DNA of 64,000 nt from Nocardia colli (GTDB lineage Bacteria > Actinomycetota > Actinomycetes > Mycobacteriales > Mycobacteriaceae). Shown piece by piece: positions 34,574 to 43,061 of the stretch. The stretch's first letter is position 1. Each line of letters starts with the position of its first letter. The stretch covers positions 483,923 through 547,922 of the forward strand of contig NZ_VXLC01000015.1 of NCBI RefSeq assembly GCF_008704205.1. Direction: 5' to 3'. The notes below the pieces were generated by a model. That model searched no databases. It was not told the origin of the DNA and saw only the letters and a program-made list of their open reading frames with translations. A program made the position numbers and the translations under genes.

Positions 34574-36346
34574 TCAGCTTCCGGCCAGTGCCCGATCGAG
34601 CTGGTGCAGGGTTCGCCTGGTCAGCACCGGGGTGAAATCGGCCAGGTCGAGGAGAGTGACCGACCCGGTTTGCGCGGCAATGCGGTCGATCGCGGGTCCG
34701 AGCGCGGCCTCGACGATCGCGCGGGTGCCCGCGGTGGCGAGGAGTTCGGTGATCGGCGTGTTCACTCCCGGCCGCCCGGTCGGGAAGTCCGCCGGAACCG
34801 GTAGTGGCGCAACGGCTTCCTGATAAGCGCGCAGTTGAGTCCGGGCCAGTAGGTGCCGGGAATCGGCGGGCCCTTCGAGGGGAAGGCCGAGGCGGGTGAA
34901 CTGGGAATCCGGCGCGTCGCTCGCGCGCATGAGTTCCAGCAGGAGGTTGATCATCCGCAGTTCGAGGTCGTCGTCGATCATCGGATTCGCTTGGCGGGGA
35001 TCGCTTTCCAGATCGAACAGGGCCGTGCCGAAATCGAACGGGTCGCCGACAGCGAATCCGGGTACCCGCAACACCGGGACGTTCTTGGTGAACGGGAGCG
35101 GGCCGACCAACTGCGCGTCTTCCAGTTCGGCCGGGTTGAAACGGGAGGCCATGTGCGTGGGCATCAGCGTGTGCTCGAACAGCGGCGCGTTGCCCGGCGC
35201 GGCCGGAGCCCGCAGGTACACGTACCGCCCATCGGTGACATTGACGTGCCCGCCGAAGATCCCGAACAACGCCCCCGCTCGGTGCCTGCCCGGCGCCGGG
35301 TCGCGCAGCAGCGAAAGCAGGGACCGGCCTTGCATATCCGCGGTCGGCTGGAGACCGAAGAAGTCCAGCAGGGTGGGGCCGAAGTCGATGGTCTGCACCA
35401 GTTCCCGGCAGGTGCCTGCTTTCGTCCGGGCCACCGGATCCCAGACGAACAGTGGCGTGTGGATGTTCTCGTCGTACCAGGGCTGTACGTTCTTGCCCCA
35501 CCAGCCGTGCTCGCCGAGCAGGAAACCGTGGTCGGTGCACACGATCAGCAGCGTGTCGTCCCACAGGTCGAGCTCGTCGAAGACGTCGAGAACGCGACCC
35601 AGCGACGCGTCGCACATCGTCAGCAGCGCGGCGTACTCGGCTCGCGCACGGTCCACGGTTTCCGGATCTTCGGCCACTCGCTTGTAGTCGGGCCACGCCG
35701 GGGACTGCCCGGCCGCGTCCAGCGCGGGATAGTGGCGCTGGAATTCGCGGTCGGAGAAGTAGGGTTCGTGCGGGTCGAAGCATTCGATCTGCAGGAACCA
35801 CGCGTCCTCGGCGTGATTGGTGCGGATGAACTCGAGCCCGGCGTGGACCGTCCGGATCTGCGGGTGATCGGCCGGTTCGGTCAGGTACTGCCGGTTCACG
35901 AGATCCTGGCGCCACAGCTGGTTTCGGACCCGGCGGGGGCTCGGCGGTTGCGGGGGATCGGCGACCTGGCCCTTCCACGCGTCGCCCTCTTGCCCGCGGA
36001 AGAACTCGAAGGTGCGGAATCGGCTGTGGTACGTCGCTCCGCCGTCCTCCCAGTAGTGCGGATGGTCGGTGACCAGATGCGAGTAGACGCCCGCCGCGGA
36101 CAGCAGCTCCGGCACGGAGTCGTCGAAAGGTTCCAGCGGGCCCCAGGAACGGTGCAGGAAGTTGTGGCGGCCGGTGTGCATCTCGCGGCGGGCGGGCATA
36201 CACGGCATCGAGCCGCCGTAGCAGTTGTCGAACCGCACGGAATGCGCGGCGAGCCGGGTGAAGTTCGGGGCGTGTACCCACTCGGCGCCGTAGGGCGGCA
36301 GGAACCGGCGGTTGAGACTGTCGAAAAGCACCAGGACCGTGCGCAT
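34574..36346 (-). CDS. Formylglycine-dependent sulfatase/phosphatase-superfamily hydrolase
   Basis: A 590-residue alkaline-phosphatase-superfamily enzyme. The sulfatase signature is C49-M-P-A-R53 in GGSMPCMPARREMHTGR, with Cys49 as the formylglycine site. The N-terminal metal strand is VLVLFDSLNRRFLPPYG (Asp9). The second metal site is CTDHGFLLGEHGWWGK. The C-terminal part has the usual LFDLESDPRQANPMID segment. There is no signal peptide, so it acts in the cytoplasm on imported or internal sulfate esters. The FGE two genes downstream can activate it. The ATG overlaps the monooxygenase stop. Confidence 0.88.
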   Translation of the reverse strand: MRTVLVLFDSLNRRFLPPYGAEWVHAPNFTRLAAHSVRFDNCYGGSMPCMPARREMHTGRHNFLHRSWGPLEPFDDSVPELLSAAGVYSHLVTDHPHYWEDGGATYHSRFRTFEFFRGQEGDAWKGQVADPPQPPSPRRVRNQLWRQDLVNRQYLTEPADHPQIRTVHAGLEFIRTNHAEDAWFLQIECFDPHEPYFSDREFQRHYPALDAAGQSPAWPDYKRVAEDPETVDRARAEYAALLTMCDASLGRVLDVFDELDLWDDTLLIVCTDHGFLLGEHGWWGKNVQPWYDENIHTPLFVWDPVARTKAGTCRELVQTIDFGPTLLDFFGLQPTADMQGRSLLSLLRDPAPGRHRAGALFGIFGGHVNVTDGRYVYLRAPAAPGNAPLFEHTLMPTHMASRFNPAELEDAQLVGPLPFTKNVPVLRVPGFAVGDPFDFGTALFDLESDPRQANPMIDDDLELRMINLLLELMRASDAPDSQFTRLGLPLEGPADSRHLLARTQLRAYQEAVAPLPVPADFPTGRPGVNTPITELLATAGTRAIVEAALGPAIDRIAAQTGSVTLLDLADFTPVLTRRTLHQLDRALAGS

Positions 36347-37563
36347 CAGTTGCCCGCCTCGGATCGCGCAGAGGCCGCCACCGGGTCTCGCTCCGTGAAT
36401 GTGGTTTCGGGTGTCCAGGAGAAGGTTTCGCGCAGCGAATTCAGGTACACCGAGCGCGGCGTCAGCCACACGAGGCTGTTCCGCAGCGCGACCTTCAGCG
36501 GATTGCGCCATTGCGCGACCCGCCCGGCCGCAGCCGACGCCCGCGCCAGTTGCTGGGTGCGGCCGCGCCGCGCCAGGTCGTAGCCGGCGATCACGGATTC
36601 CACGGTGGACTCGGTGGTGGCGAGCGCGTTCAGGGTCGCGGCGTCCTCCAGCGCCTGTGCCGCGCCCTGCCCGAGGTCCGGGGTGATCGCGTGTGCGGCA
36701 TCGCCGAGCAGGATTACCCGGCCGGTGGCGTAGCTGGGCAGCGGTGTTTCGAGGGAGTAGATGTCATGTCGCAGTAGCGATTTCAGGGGAGTGGCGGCGA
36801 TCAGGCGGGGGATCGGGTCGTGCCAGTCGCGGAAGAGTCGTGCGACCGTTTCCAGGTTCGCGTGGGCGTGGGAGTTCGGCGGGGACGACAGCGTGGCGTA
36901 CCAGTAGACCCGGCCACCGGTGAGCGGCATGACGCCGAAGCGCCGGCCCCGGCCCCAGCTCTCGATCAACGAGCGGCCCACTTCGATGTCGGCAGCGGCC
37001 TCGGCCGGTACGACGCCGCGCCAGGTGAGGTACCCGGCGTAGCACGGTCCCGGATGGTCTGGAAACAGTTGGGCCCGTACCGGACTGGCGACGCCGTCCG
37101 CGGCGACGATGAGATCCGCACCGAGTGTTTCGGTTTCGCCGGTGGGCCGCCGGAACGTCACGGCGCCCGCGTCGGGATCCACCTCGGTGACCTGGTGGCC
37201 GGTGCGCAGGTTGGTATGCCGCAGCGCCGCGATCAGCACGGCGTGCGCGTCGGCCCGATGCAGCATGTAGCCGGGGACACCGAACCGGCGGATGACCTCG
37301 GTGACATCGCCGCGCAGCAGCCACCTGCCCGATGCGGTCCGAATTCCCGTGGTGCCCTGCGCGGTATCCAGCGACCGGAGTTCCTCGGCCAGTCCCAGCC
37401 AGTTCAGCGCTCGTACCGCGTTGGGTGCCAGCATCAACCCGGCGCCGACTGGTCGGAACTGCTCGGCTCGTTCCAGCACCGTCACCCGCCAGCCCGCACG
37501 CTCGAGGCCTAGTGCCGCGCTCAACCCGCCGATTCCGCCGCCGACCACGATTGCCGTGTTCAT
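36346..37563 (-). CDS. FAD-dependent monooxygenase (aromatic hydroxylase family)
   Basis: A 405-residue group A flavin monooxygenase. GxGxxG is at the N-terminus (VVGGGIGGLSAALGLERAGWRVTVLER). The NAD(P)H/FAD motif is DLIVAADGVASPVR, and the second FAD motif is GRVILLGDAAHAITPDLGQGAAQALEDAATL. It hydroxylates an aromatic or related ring. It is coupled to the sulfatase by ATGA overlap and to the membrane protein upstream by overlap at 37560-37563. Sulfate removal next to ring hydroxylation suggests degradation or modification of a sulfated aromatic compound. Confidence 0.88.
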   Translation of the reverse strand: MNTAIVVGGGIGGLSAALGLERAGWRVTVLERAEQFRPVGAGLMLAPNAVRALNWLGLAEELRSLDTAQGTTGIRTASGRWLLRGDVTEVIRRFGVPGYMLHRADAHAVLIAALRHTNLRTGHQVTEVDPDAGAVTFRRPTGETETLGADLIVAADGVASPVRAQLFPDHPGPCYAGYLTWRGVVPAEAAADIEVGRSLIESWGRGRRFGVMPLTGGRVYWYATLSSPPNSHAHANLETVARLFRDWHDPIPRLIAATPLKSLLRHDIYSLETPLPSYATGRVILLGDAAHAITPDLGQGAAQALEDAATLNALATTESTVESVIAGYDLARRGRTQQLARASAAAGRVAQWRNPLKVALRNSLVWLTPRSVYLNSLRETFSWTPETTFTERDPVAASARSEAGN

Positions 37564-38129
37564 GCCTGCCTGCTCCCGGCTGCGTCCGATGAGTCAGTCA
37601 TGTTGCTGGACAACAGGGTTGACGTATCGGGCTGCGGTGTGGACAGTCGTTGGGCGCGGTAGGCGAGGGCGATCATGACCGCGGGGAACAGTAGATCGCA
37701 GACCAGAACGCCACCGGTGTTGCCGGGAGCGTGGTCACCGTGGGCGAACCACTGGTAGACGTGACCGATCAGCGCGCCCCACAAGAACATTCCGGCTCCC
37801 AGCCCGATCGTGATCCGCTCACGAGCCGAGGCCGAGACCGCGCGGAAACCCATGACCGCGAGTCCGAGGTTGGCGAACGCGATCTCGAACTGGAATGGCG
37901 TGGAATCGAATCCGATCGCGGTCGCCATGACCTCCGGCACCGTCAAGAACGTGATCGTCATCCACAAACTGCCGAACCCGAGCGCGACCACCGCCCACCA
38001 CCGCTGCCAGGTCTCCAAAGCGGCTGCGCGAGAGGGACTATGGCGGGTGGCGACGAGTGCGCCGATGGCCGCGACCAGCGGCCAGAACAACGGGACCGAG
38101 GTCTGGGCGAGGTATGCCATGCTGCTCAT
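37560..38129 (-). CDS. Membrane protein (DUF6790-like), first gene of the sulfatase operon
   Basis: A 189-residue protein with about five membrane helices (PLFWPLVAAIGALVA; WWAVVALGFGSLWMTITFL; FEIAFANLGLAVMGFRAVS; ITIGLGAGMFLWGALIGHVYQWF; VLVCDLLFPAVMIALAY). It is similar in layout to DUF6790 proteins. Function unknown; a role in uptake or sensing is possible. The start codon lies 8 bases from a 30-bp operator-like palindrome (38138-38167). Confidence 0.7.
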   Translation of the reverse strand: MSSMAYLAQTSVPLFWPLVAAIGALVATRHSPSRAAALETWQRWWAVVALGFGSLWMTITFLTVPEVMATAIGFDSTPFQFEIAFANLGLAVMGFRAVSASARERITIGLGAGMFLWGALIGHVYQWFAHGDHAPGNTGGVLVCDLLFPAVMIALAYRAQRLSTPQPDTSTLLSSNMTDSSDAAGSRQA

Positions 38130-38137
38130 GCCCTAAG

Positions 38138-38167
38138 TCTTGCACGGTTAATATTAACCACGCAAGA
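38138..38167. promoter_or_regulatory. 30-bp palindromic operator, copy 1 (sulfatase operon)
   Basis: Arms TCTTGCACGGTTAAT and ATTAACCACGCAAGA are inverted repeats with two mismatched pairs. The core GTTAATATTAAC is perfectly symmetric. The site is at the promoter of the operon running from 38129 to 32328. It shares the outer and inner parts with the perfect copy at 39206-39235. It is the probable binding site of the GntR protein encoded at 38416-39147. Confidence 0.7.
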
Positions 38168-38291
38168 TTCGTGTGCGGCCTGCGGCCTGGATGGCATTCT
38201 CGCCTGAAAGATGTTCTCCGCCATCGGTATCCACTCCGCGTCGTTACTGGGTGGCTGCCGCCGCACGCCACCTGACTCCTGACAAAATAAT

Positions 38292-38306
38292 CTTACTGAT
38301 AGTAAG
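38292..38306. promoter_or_regulatory. Perfect CTTACT-N3-AGTAAG palindrome
   Basis: CTTACT (38292-38297), GAT, AGTAAG (38301-38306). It has the size and symmetry of a TetR-type operator. It lies between the 3' end of the GntR gene and the sulfatase operon promoter. No TetR gene is present in the window, so the regulator would act in trans. Confidence 0.45.
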
Positions 38307-38415
38307 GCCAATATAATGATCGAGGTCCGGTGCGGCATTCGCCGAGCTCGTCGGCTGGGAAGGCATGCGCGCGCCGGGACGGGTCTATCCGCGAAATCGG
38401 CTCTCGCGCACTGGT

Positions 38416-39147
38416 TCAGCTGTCGGCGGCCGCGGTGTGCGAGATCGCCGCCCGCGCGCGGGCCAGGATGCTCACGACCGGGCGTTGGAGCAGCTCGCTG
38501 AGTCGCTCGCGATCCTGTGCGGCCAGGGTGTCGAGGATCAGGCGGAACTGGGCTGCCGACTCCTCCGGTGCGGCCAGTATGTCGTAGTTGTGTGCGCGAT
38601 AGGAGACCGTGCGCGCCCAGAGCCGTTCGATTTCGGCGATGATGAGCGTGCGGCGGCACAGGCGGTAGATGGACAGGTAGAGGTCCGCCATCGCGCCTCT
38701 CGCGAGGTCGGGCCTGCCTGCCTTCGCCTCGGCTTCGATCCGCTCGACGTGCGCGGACAGCTCGGCCAGTTCCGCTGCGGTCGGCCACTCGAGCGTGCGG
38801 ATCGCCTCGGACTCCAGTAGGTCCCGCATCGTATAGAGCTGCTCTATTTCGTCGTTGCTGAACTTCGCGACGAAGTAGCCCTGGTTCAGCCCGTGCGTGA
38901 GCAGTCCCTCGTTGCTCAGTATCTCGAGGGCTTCCCGGACCGGCGGGCGGCTGACGCCGCACCGGTCTGCCCAGATCTGTTGCCGGAGTTGTTCTCCCGG
39001 GGAGAGCTCGCCGTTGAGGATGGCGCCACGAATGGCATCCAAGACCTTCGCCGTGGTGCGGCTCGCGGGGCGCGCGGATGTGGCCGCTCGGCGCTCGGTG
39101 CCGGCCCGCTCGGCATCGCTGTTGACAGCGTCTTTGCCTACCTTCAT
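38416..39147 (-). CDS. GntR-family regulator (FCD type)
   Basis: A 243-residue regulator from ATG 39147. The winged helix is at about 35-95 (KVLDAIRGAILNGELSPGEQLRQQIWADRCGVSRPPVREALEILSNEGLL), and the all-helical FCD ligand domain follows (YTMRDLLESEAIRTLEWPTAAELAELSAHV). No start has a good ribosome binding site. ATG 39159 and a longer frame to 39213 are alternatives, and the longer form would cross the palindrome at 39206. The regulator probably binds the 30-bp palindromes at its own upstream region and at the sulfatase operon, and responds to a small acid or sugar ligand. Confidence 0.85.
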   Translation of the reverse strand: MKVGKDAVNSDAERAGTERRAATSARPASRTTAKVLDAIRGAILNGELSPGEQLRQQIWADRCGVSRPPVREALEILSNEGLLTHGLNQGYFVAKFSNDEIEQLYTMRDLLESEAIRTLEWPTAAELAELSAHVERIEAEAKAGRPDLARGAMADLYLSIYRLCRRTLIIAEIERLWARTVSYRAHNYDILAAPEESAAQFRLILDTLAAQDRERLSELLQRPVVSILARARAAISHTAAADS

Positions 39148-39149
39148 GA

Positions 39150-39182
39150 TTGAAAACATAATTGAAGACACTTTTGAAGACA
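39150..39182. repeat. Three 12-bp iterons upstream of the GntR gene
   Basis: TTGAAAACA at 39150, TTGAAGACA at 39162 and TTGAAGACA at 39174 repeat with an exact 12-bp step. They lie between the GntR start codon and the 30-bp palindrome. They may be a second binding site or simply a low-complexity expansion. Confidence 0.45.
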
Positions 39183-39205
39183 AGCGTGAACATCGGCAGA
39201 GAAGG

Positions 39206-39235
39206 TCTTGCATAGTTAATATTAACTATGCAAGA
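39206..39235. promoter_or_regulatory. 30-bp perfect palindromic operator, copy 2 (gntR/SDR intergenic)
   Basis: Arms TCTTGCATAGTTAAT (39206-39220) and ATTAACTATGCAAGA (39221-39235) are exact reverse complements with no spacer. It sits between the divergent GntR gene and the SDR gene at 39353. It matches the operator at 38138-38167. Confidence 0.75.
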
Positions 39236-39352
39236 CTTGCGCTGTCGGCGTTGTGGCCCAATCGAATCGACGCCTCGTCGCAAGCCGGCTCGGTCGGCCG
39301 TCGGCGCTGATGCCGGCGGTCGGAACCACCTTGGAGTTGCGGTAAGAGAGAG

Positions 39353-40153
39353 ATGACTCGAATGAGTGAAGGCATCGTGGAGGACGTTGGGGGACGGGGT
39401 TCGTGGGCAGTCGTCGCTGGTTCGACGGGTGGTGTGGGGCGGGAGACGGCGTTGCGGCTGGCCGAAGACGGGTATTCGATCGTGGTCTGTGGCCGCGACG
39501 GTGCCGGCGCGGAGGAGACGCGCAAATTGATCGAGTGGGCCGGTGGCCGGGCCGTGGACCTGCTCGCCGATCTCGGTGATGCCGCGGCGGTGCGTGGGCT
39601 GATCGCGGAAACGGTCGAGGTGGTGGCGGGTGCTCCGATAGATGTACTGGTCAACAATGCCGGTGAAGCGGATTACCGGTCGGCCGAGGACGTCTTCGAC
39701 ACCGTGTTCAACCGGAATGTGAAGGCGCCCTTGCTCTTCACGGGCGCGTTCGCGCCGCTCATGGTCGAGCGTGGCCGGGGCGCGATCGTCAATGTGGGCG
39801 GGTTCGGTGCCTTGGCGGGTGGTGGTCAGGTACAGGCCGCGAAGGCGGCATTGATGATGCTGACCAGGTTGTGGGCGGCGGAGTACGGGCCGAAGGGTGT
39901 GCGGGTCAATTTCGTGGATCTCGGCCATGCGTTCACGTCGGCTCAGGAGCGCCGAGCGGAGCTGGATCCGGGATGCGCGCACGGCGTGCCGGCCGGCGCT
40001 GATGGGCCGGCCGAGGTCGCGGAGACCATCCGGTTCCTCGTCTCGCCTCGGGCCGCCGCTGTCCAAGGCGCCATGCTGACCATGGCCGGAGCGGCAAGCG
40101 CGGCCGAAAGTCACGGCTTCTCGTCGGCGCCGGGCAAGTTTCACGGCGATTGA
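39353..40153 (+). CDS. SDR-family protein lacking catalytic Tyr and Ser (paralogue 1)
   Basis: A 266-residue Rossmann protein of the short-chain dehydrogenase family: VVAGSTGGVGRETALRLAEDG (cofactor loop), LVNNAGEADY and NRNVKAPLLF. The active site should be YxxxK; here it is V160-Q-A-A-K164, so Tyr is missing. The Ser of the usual NISS strand is replaced in IVNVGG (149-150). Lys164 remains. The protein may bind NAD(P)H and act as a sensor or partner rather than a standard dehydrogenase. It is controlled by the operator at 39206-39235. A close paralogue with the same losses lies at 46147. Confidence 0.82.
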   Translation: MTRMSEGIVEDVGGRGSWAVVAGSTGGVGRETALRLAEDGYSIVVCGRDGAGAEETRKLIEWAGGRAVDLLADLGDAAAVRGLIAETVEVVAGAPIDVLVNNAGEADYRSAEDVFDTVFNRNVKAPLLFTGAFAPLMVERGRGAIVNVGGFGALAGGGQVQAAKAALMMLTRLWAAEYGPKGVRVNFVDLGHAFTSAQERRAELDPGCAHGVPAGADGPAEVAETIRFLVSPRAAAVQGAMLTMAGAASAAESHGFSSAPGKFHGD

Positions 40154-40173
40154 CGTCGCCCGCGATATTCTGA

Positions 40174-40188
40174 TTGACTTGCAGTCAA
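40174..40188. promoter_or_regulatory. TTGACT-N3-AGTCAA palindrome, copy 1 (SARP promoter)
   Basis: TTGACT (40174-40179), TGC, AGTCAA (40183-40188), 76 bases before the SARP start. An identical-arm element lies at 48634-48648, between the immunity-like and YbaB genes. This suggests one regulator for both places. Confidence 0.5.
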
Positions 40189-40263
40189 ATCAATTTCTCT
40201 TGGTCGGCGTGGACAGGGCCGGCGCGGACGTGCCGGCCTCGCAGGGGGCACCGAACAGCCTCG

Positions 40264-42192
40264 ATGTCGAATGTGAGGGACCAGTTGTCAGCATGGCGGA
40301 ACCCGGGTAGTCGTCGGACGAGGCATACGGAACTTCGGTTGTCGGTGCTGGGTCCGGTAGAGGCGTGGCTGGACGACCAACCTCTGGAAATCGTTGCGCC
40401 GCAGATGCTGGCCGTGCTGGCGATACTCGCGACCGAACACGGGCGAACACTGACGACGACGCAACTGGCCGAGCGAATATGGTCCGACCCGCCGATGTCG
40501 GCGATCAGTGTGCTGCGCAACCATATATCCGCCCTGCGCAGAGAGTTCGATGCGTACGGCGGTGAGGGCGCCGGGTTCGAGTGGCTCGGTTCGACTCGGG
40601 GCGGGTATCGACTGTGTCTGCCGGTGAAGTTCGATGTCGTGGAGGTCGAGGCCCTCATCGCCGCCGCCGACGCCGACCGCCGATCGGGAGCGGCGGCCCA
40701 GGCGGAAACCAAGCTGGCAACGGCATGGAGCCTGTGGCGGGGCGACCCCTTGGTCGGTCTGCCCGGACCGTGGGCAGGTCAGGAGCGCAACCGCCTGGCC
40801 AGGCTGCGTTCGGATCTAGGTGAGGCGAGGATCTTGGTCGCACTGGATCTCGGCCGGTATCCGGCGGCCATCATGGAATCGCAGACGCTCGTCGCGGCCG
40901 AACCGCACAGCGAGCGTTGGCGCGAACTGCTCATGGTCGCGCTGCACCGCGGCGGGCGGCGGGTCGAAGCGCTCGACGCGTACCGCACTGCGCACCGCGT
41001 GCTCGCCGACGAATTCGGCCTCAGTCTCGGCCCGGAGATGGTCAGGCTGCAGCAGCAGTTGCTGTCGGCCGAGCCGCCGCGACTCGCCGCGACGAAACTG
41101 CCACCGGATCTCGCCGACTTCGTCGGTCGCGCGAATCTGGTGCACGAGCTTACCGAGGTGCTCGGCGCCGACGCCGAACATCGGCCGGCGATCGCGATCA
41201 CCGGCATGGGCGGCGTCGGAAAGACCGCGTTCGCCCTGCATCTCGCCCATCACGTGCGGGCCGACTATCCGGACGGGTCGGTGTATCTCGATCTCGGTGG
41301 CTTGGACGAGCATCCACCATCAACCGAGATATTGGTGACTGCCGCGTTGCGCAAGATCGGTGTCGGGCCCGACGAGCTGCCGTCGGATGCGGCCGGGCGA
41401 ACAGCGTTGTGGCGCAACACTGTAACGGATAGACGCATGCTGCTGATCCTGGACAACGCGCGCGACGTCGACCAGCTCGCCCCGCTGCTACCGGGCACCG
41501 GCGCGACGGCGGTGCTGATCACCAGCCGGTCGAGCATGGCGGAACTGTTCCGTGCGCGACTGGCCCCGCTCGGCGCCCTCACCACCGACGAGGCATGGAC
41601 GCTGCTGCAGCGGCTGGTGACCCCGCGACGGATGTCGGATGAACCCGACGCGGCCCGCGCGATCCTGCGTGCGTGCGGAAACGTGCCCGTCGCATTGCGC
41701 ATCCTCGGCGCCCGACTCGCGGCCCGGCCCGGCTGGCGACTCGCGACGGTCGCCGAGCGCCTGGCCGACGAGCATCAGCGACTGGCCGAACTCACCCTCG
41801 GCAACACCAGCGTGGAATCGGTGTTCTGGGCAAGCTACCGCCTGCTCGCGCCGGAGCTCGCGCGCGCCTTCGTCCTGCTCGCATTCGCCGACGCAGCTGA
41901 ACTGTCGGCGGCGGCCGTCGCCGCGCTGCTCGACCGCGATCGGGCCGCAGCCGAGCAGCTGTGCGAGGCCCTCGTCGATCACGGCATGTTGCAGACGCCG
42001 GCGCCGGGTCAGTATGGGCAACACGACCTGATGCGGCTGTTCGCCCGCAAGGTGGCCGATCCCGCACAGCGTCGTGAATCGCCGCAGGCCCTGTGCCGGC
42101 TGCGCGATTTCTACGCCTCCGAATCGCGGTTCGACGCCGCCGCGGCGCGGGGCGCCCCTATTCTCCTGGCGGAAAGGCGTGCCCTGGGATGA
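40264..42192 (+). CDS. SARP/AfsR-type regulator with NB-ARC ATPase, no TPR domain
   Basis: A 642-residue protein. The OmpR-like winged helix is at about 22-110 (LRLSVLGPVEAWLDDQPLEIVAPQMLAVLAIL), the bacterial transcriptional activator domain at 115-265 (KFDVVEVEALIAAADADRRSG; AYRTAHRVLADEFGLSLGPEM), and an NB-ARC domain from about 285. The Walker A is GMGGVGKT (314-321) and the Walker B LLILDNARD. AfsR relatives continue with tetratricopeptide repeats; this one stops shortly after the NB-ARC region (HDLMRLFARKVADPAQRRE). It probably activates a nearby metabolic operon. ATG 40264 starts the protein; upstream codons overlap the palindrome region. Confidence 0.85.
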   Translation: MSNVRDQLSAWRNPGSRRTRHTELRLSVLGPVEAWLDDQPLEIVAPQMLAVLAILATEHGRTLTTTQLAERIWSDPPMSAISVLRNHISALRREFDAYGGEGAGFEWLGSTRGGYRLCLPVKFDVVEVEALIAAADADRRSGAAAQAETKLATAWSLWRGDPLVGLPGPWAGQERNRLARLRSDLGEARILVALDLGRYPAAIMESQTLVAAEPHSERWRELLMVALHRGGRRVEALDAYRTAHRVLADEFGLSLGPEMVRLQQQLLSAEPPRLAATKLPPDLADFVGRANLVHELTEVLGADAEHRPAIAITGMGGVGKTAFALHLAHHVRADYPDGSVYLDLGGLDEHPPSTEILVTAALRKIGVGPDELPSDAAGRTALWRNTVTDRRMLLILDNARDVDQLAPLLPGTGATAVLITSRSSMAELFRARLAPLGALTTDEAWTLLQRLVTPRRMSDEPDAARAILRACGNVPVALRILGARLAARPGWRLATVAERLADEHQRLAELTLGNTSVESVFWASYRLLAPELARAFVLLAFADAAELSAAAVAALLDRDRAAAEQLCEALVDHGMLQTPAPGQYGQHDLMRLFARKVADPAQRRESPQALCRLRDFYASESRFDAAAARGAPILLAERRALG

Positions 42193-42204
42193 CCGAACAT
42201 CCCA
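42185..42204. terminator. Hairpin between convergent SARP and AraC genes
   Basis: TGGGATG (42185-42191) and CATCCCA (42198-42204) form a 7-bp stem with a 6-base loop overlapping the SARP stop codon and followed by CCCC. A bidirectional terminator candidate. Confidence 0.45.
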
Positions 42205-42219
42205 AACCCCCGAACACAC

Positions 42220-42978
42220 TCAGTCCGCGCGTTGGAGGCCGGCCTGGTAGCGACCGGGAGTTTGGCCGAGGATGGCGGTGAATGCGCTGATGAGGCTGGC
42301 AGTGTTGGACCATCCACACAGACTTGCCGTCTGAGTGACCGTGCGCCCATCCATCAGGTGTACGAGAGCGTGCTGGACGCGGAGCTGCGCGCGCCACTGA
42401 TGGAAGCTCATGCCGAGTTCGGTGTGGAAGAGCCGGCTCAGGGTCCGCTCGCCCGCGCCGACCGTCCGGCCCAGCTCGAGCAGTGAGGATCCGTCGGCGG
42501 GGTCGGCGTGCAGCAGGTCGGTGACGGCGCGGAGCCGATCGTCGCGTGGTCTCGGCAGATGGAGCGGTTGCTCGGGTGCCTCGAGCAGTTCGTCGACGAT
42601 GACCTGACGTAGCCGGAACGCGGCGGCCTTGGCGGGCGGTCGTGGATCGGTCAGGCGCAGCACTGCCGCGCGCAGCAGCGGGGACGCTTCGGACACGGTC
42701 GGCCGGTCCGGCAGGGCCAGGGACAGCGCCCGCGGCAGCAGCAGGGTCCGCACGTCGGTTTCGCCGTATGCGCGGTGTTCGTGATCGAAGCCGGCCGGGG
42801 TCCAGCTGACCCGATTGGCCGGGGTGATCCAGACGCCGCTCTCCGTCGCGATCGACAGGAGCCCGCTCGACGGGTAGATCAGCTGCCCCTGGGGGTGCCG
42901 GTGCAGGTCCATGCGCTCGCCGTGCGGCCACAGCCGGGCGGACTCCGGTGCGGGGACGAATTGGCGGGTTTCTGGCAC
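42220..42978 (-). CDS. AraC-family regulator with cupin N-terminus (1)
   Basis: A 252-residue regulator. The N-terminal cupin-like part is MDLHRHPQGQLIYPSSGLLSIATESGVWITPANRVSWTP; the His-rich HRH and the WxxP segments are typical. The C-terminal double helix-turn-helix is at about 150-245 (SSLLELGRTVGAGERTLSRLFHTELGMSFHQWRAQLRVQHALVHL, then GWSNTASLISAFTAILGQTPGRYQ). It is divergent from the SnoaL-like gene at 43062, which it may control. A related regulator follows at 43637. Confidence 0.85.
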   Translation of the reverse strand: MPETRQFVPAPESARLWPHGERMDLHRHPQGQLIYPSSGLLSIATESGVWITPANRVSWTPAGFDHEHRAYGETDVRTLLLPRALSLALPDRPTVSEASPLLRAAVLRLTDPRPPAKAAAFRLRQVIVDELLEAPEQPLHLPRPRDDRLRAVTDLLHADPADGSSLLELGRTVGAGERTLSRLFHTELGMSFHQWRAQLRVQHALVHLMDGRTVTQTASLCGWSNTASLISAFTAILGQTPGRYQAGLQRAD

Positions 42979-43061
42979 AGAAAGTCATTCTATCGGTGGT
43001 TGTCGTCGGGGCGATCGACAAAAGTTGAGTCGACAGCACATCGAACAGGGAGGAATTCCGC

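Noticed and set aside
32328..36281. Very long minus-strand open frame (1,317 codons) spanning the FGE, MFS and sulfatase genes
   Set aside because: Only its last third (the FGE gene from 33209) is real. The rest is an Arg/Pro-rich shadow in the wrong frame of the MFS and sulfatase genes, which have clear family motifs.
39150..39182. Short regular repeats as a possible CRISPR array
   Set aside because: Units are only 12 bp with no unique spacers and no cas genes. They are iteron-like.
38126..40144. 672-codon minus-strand frame across GntR, palindromes and the SDR gene
   Set aside because: It is antisense or out of frame to genes with clear motifs. The repeated SCVVNIN-like peptide in it is only the translation of the two palindromes.
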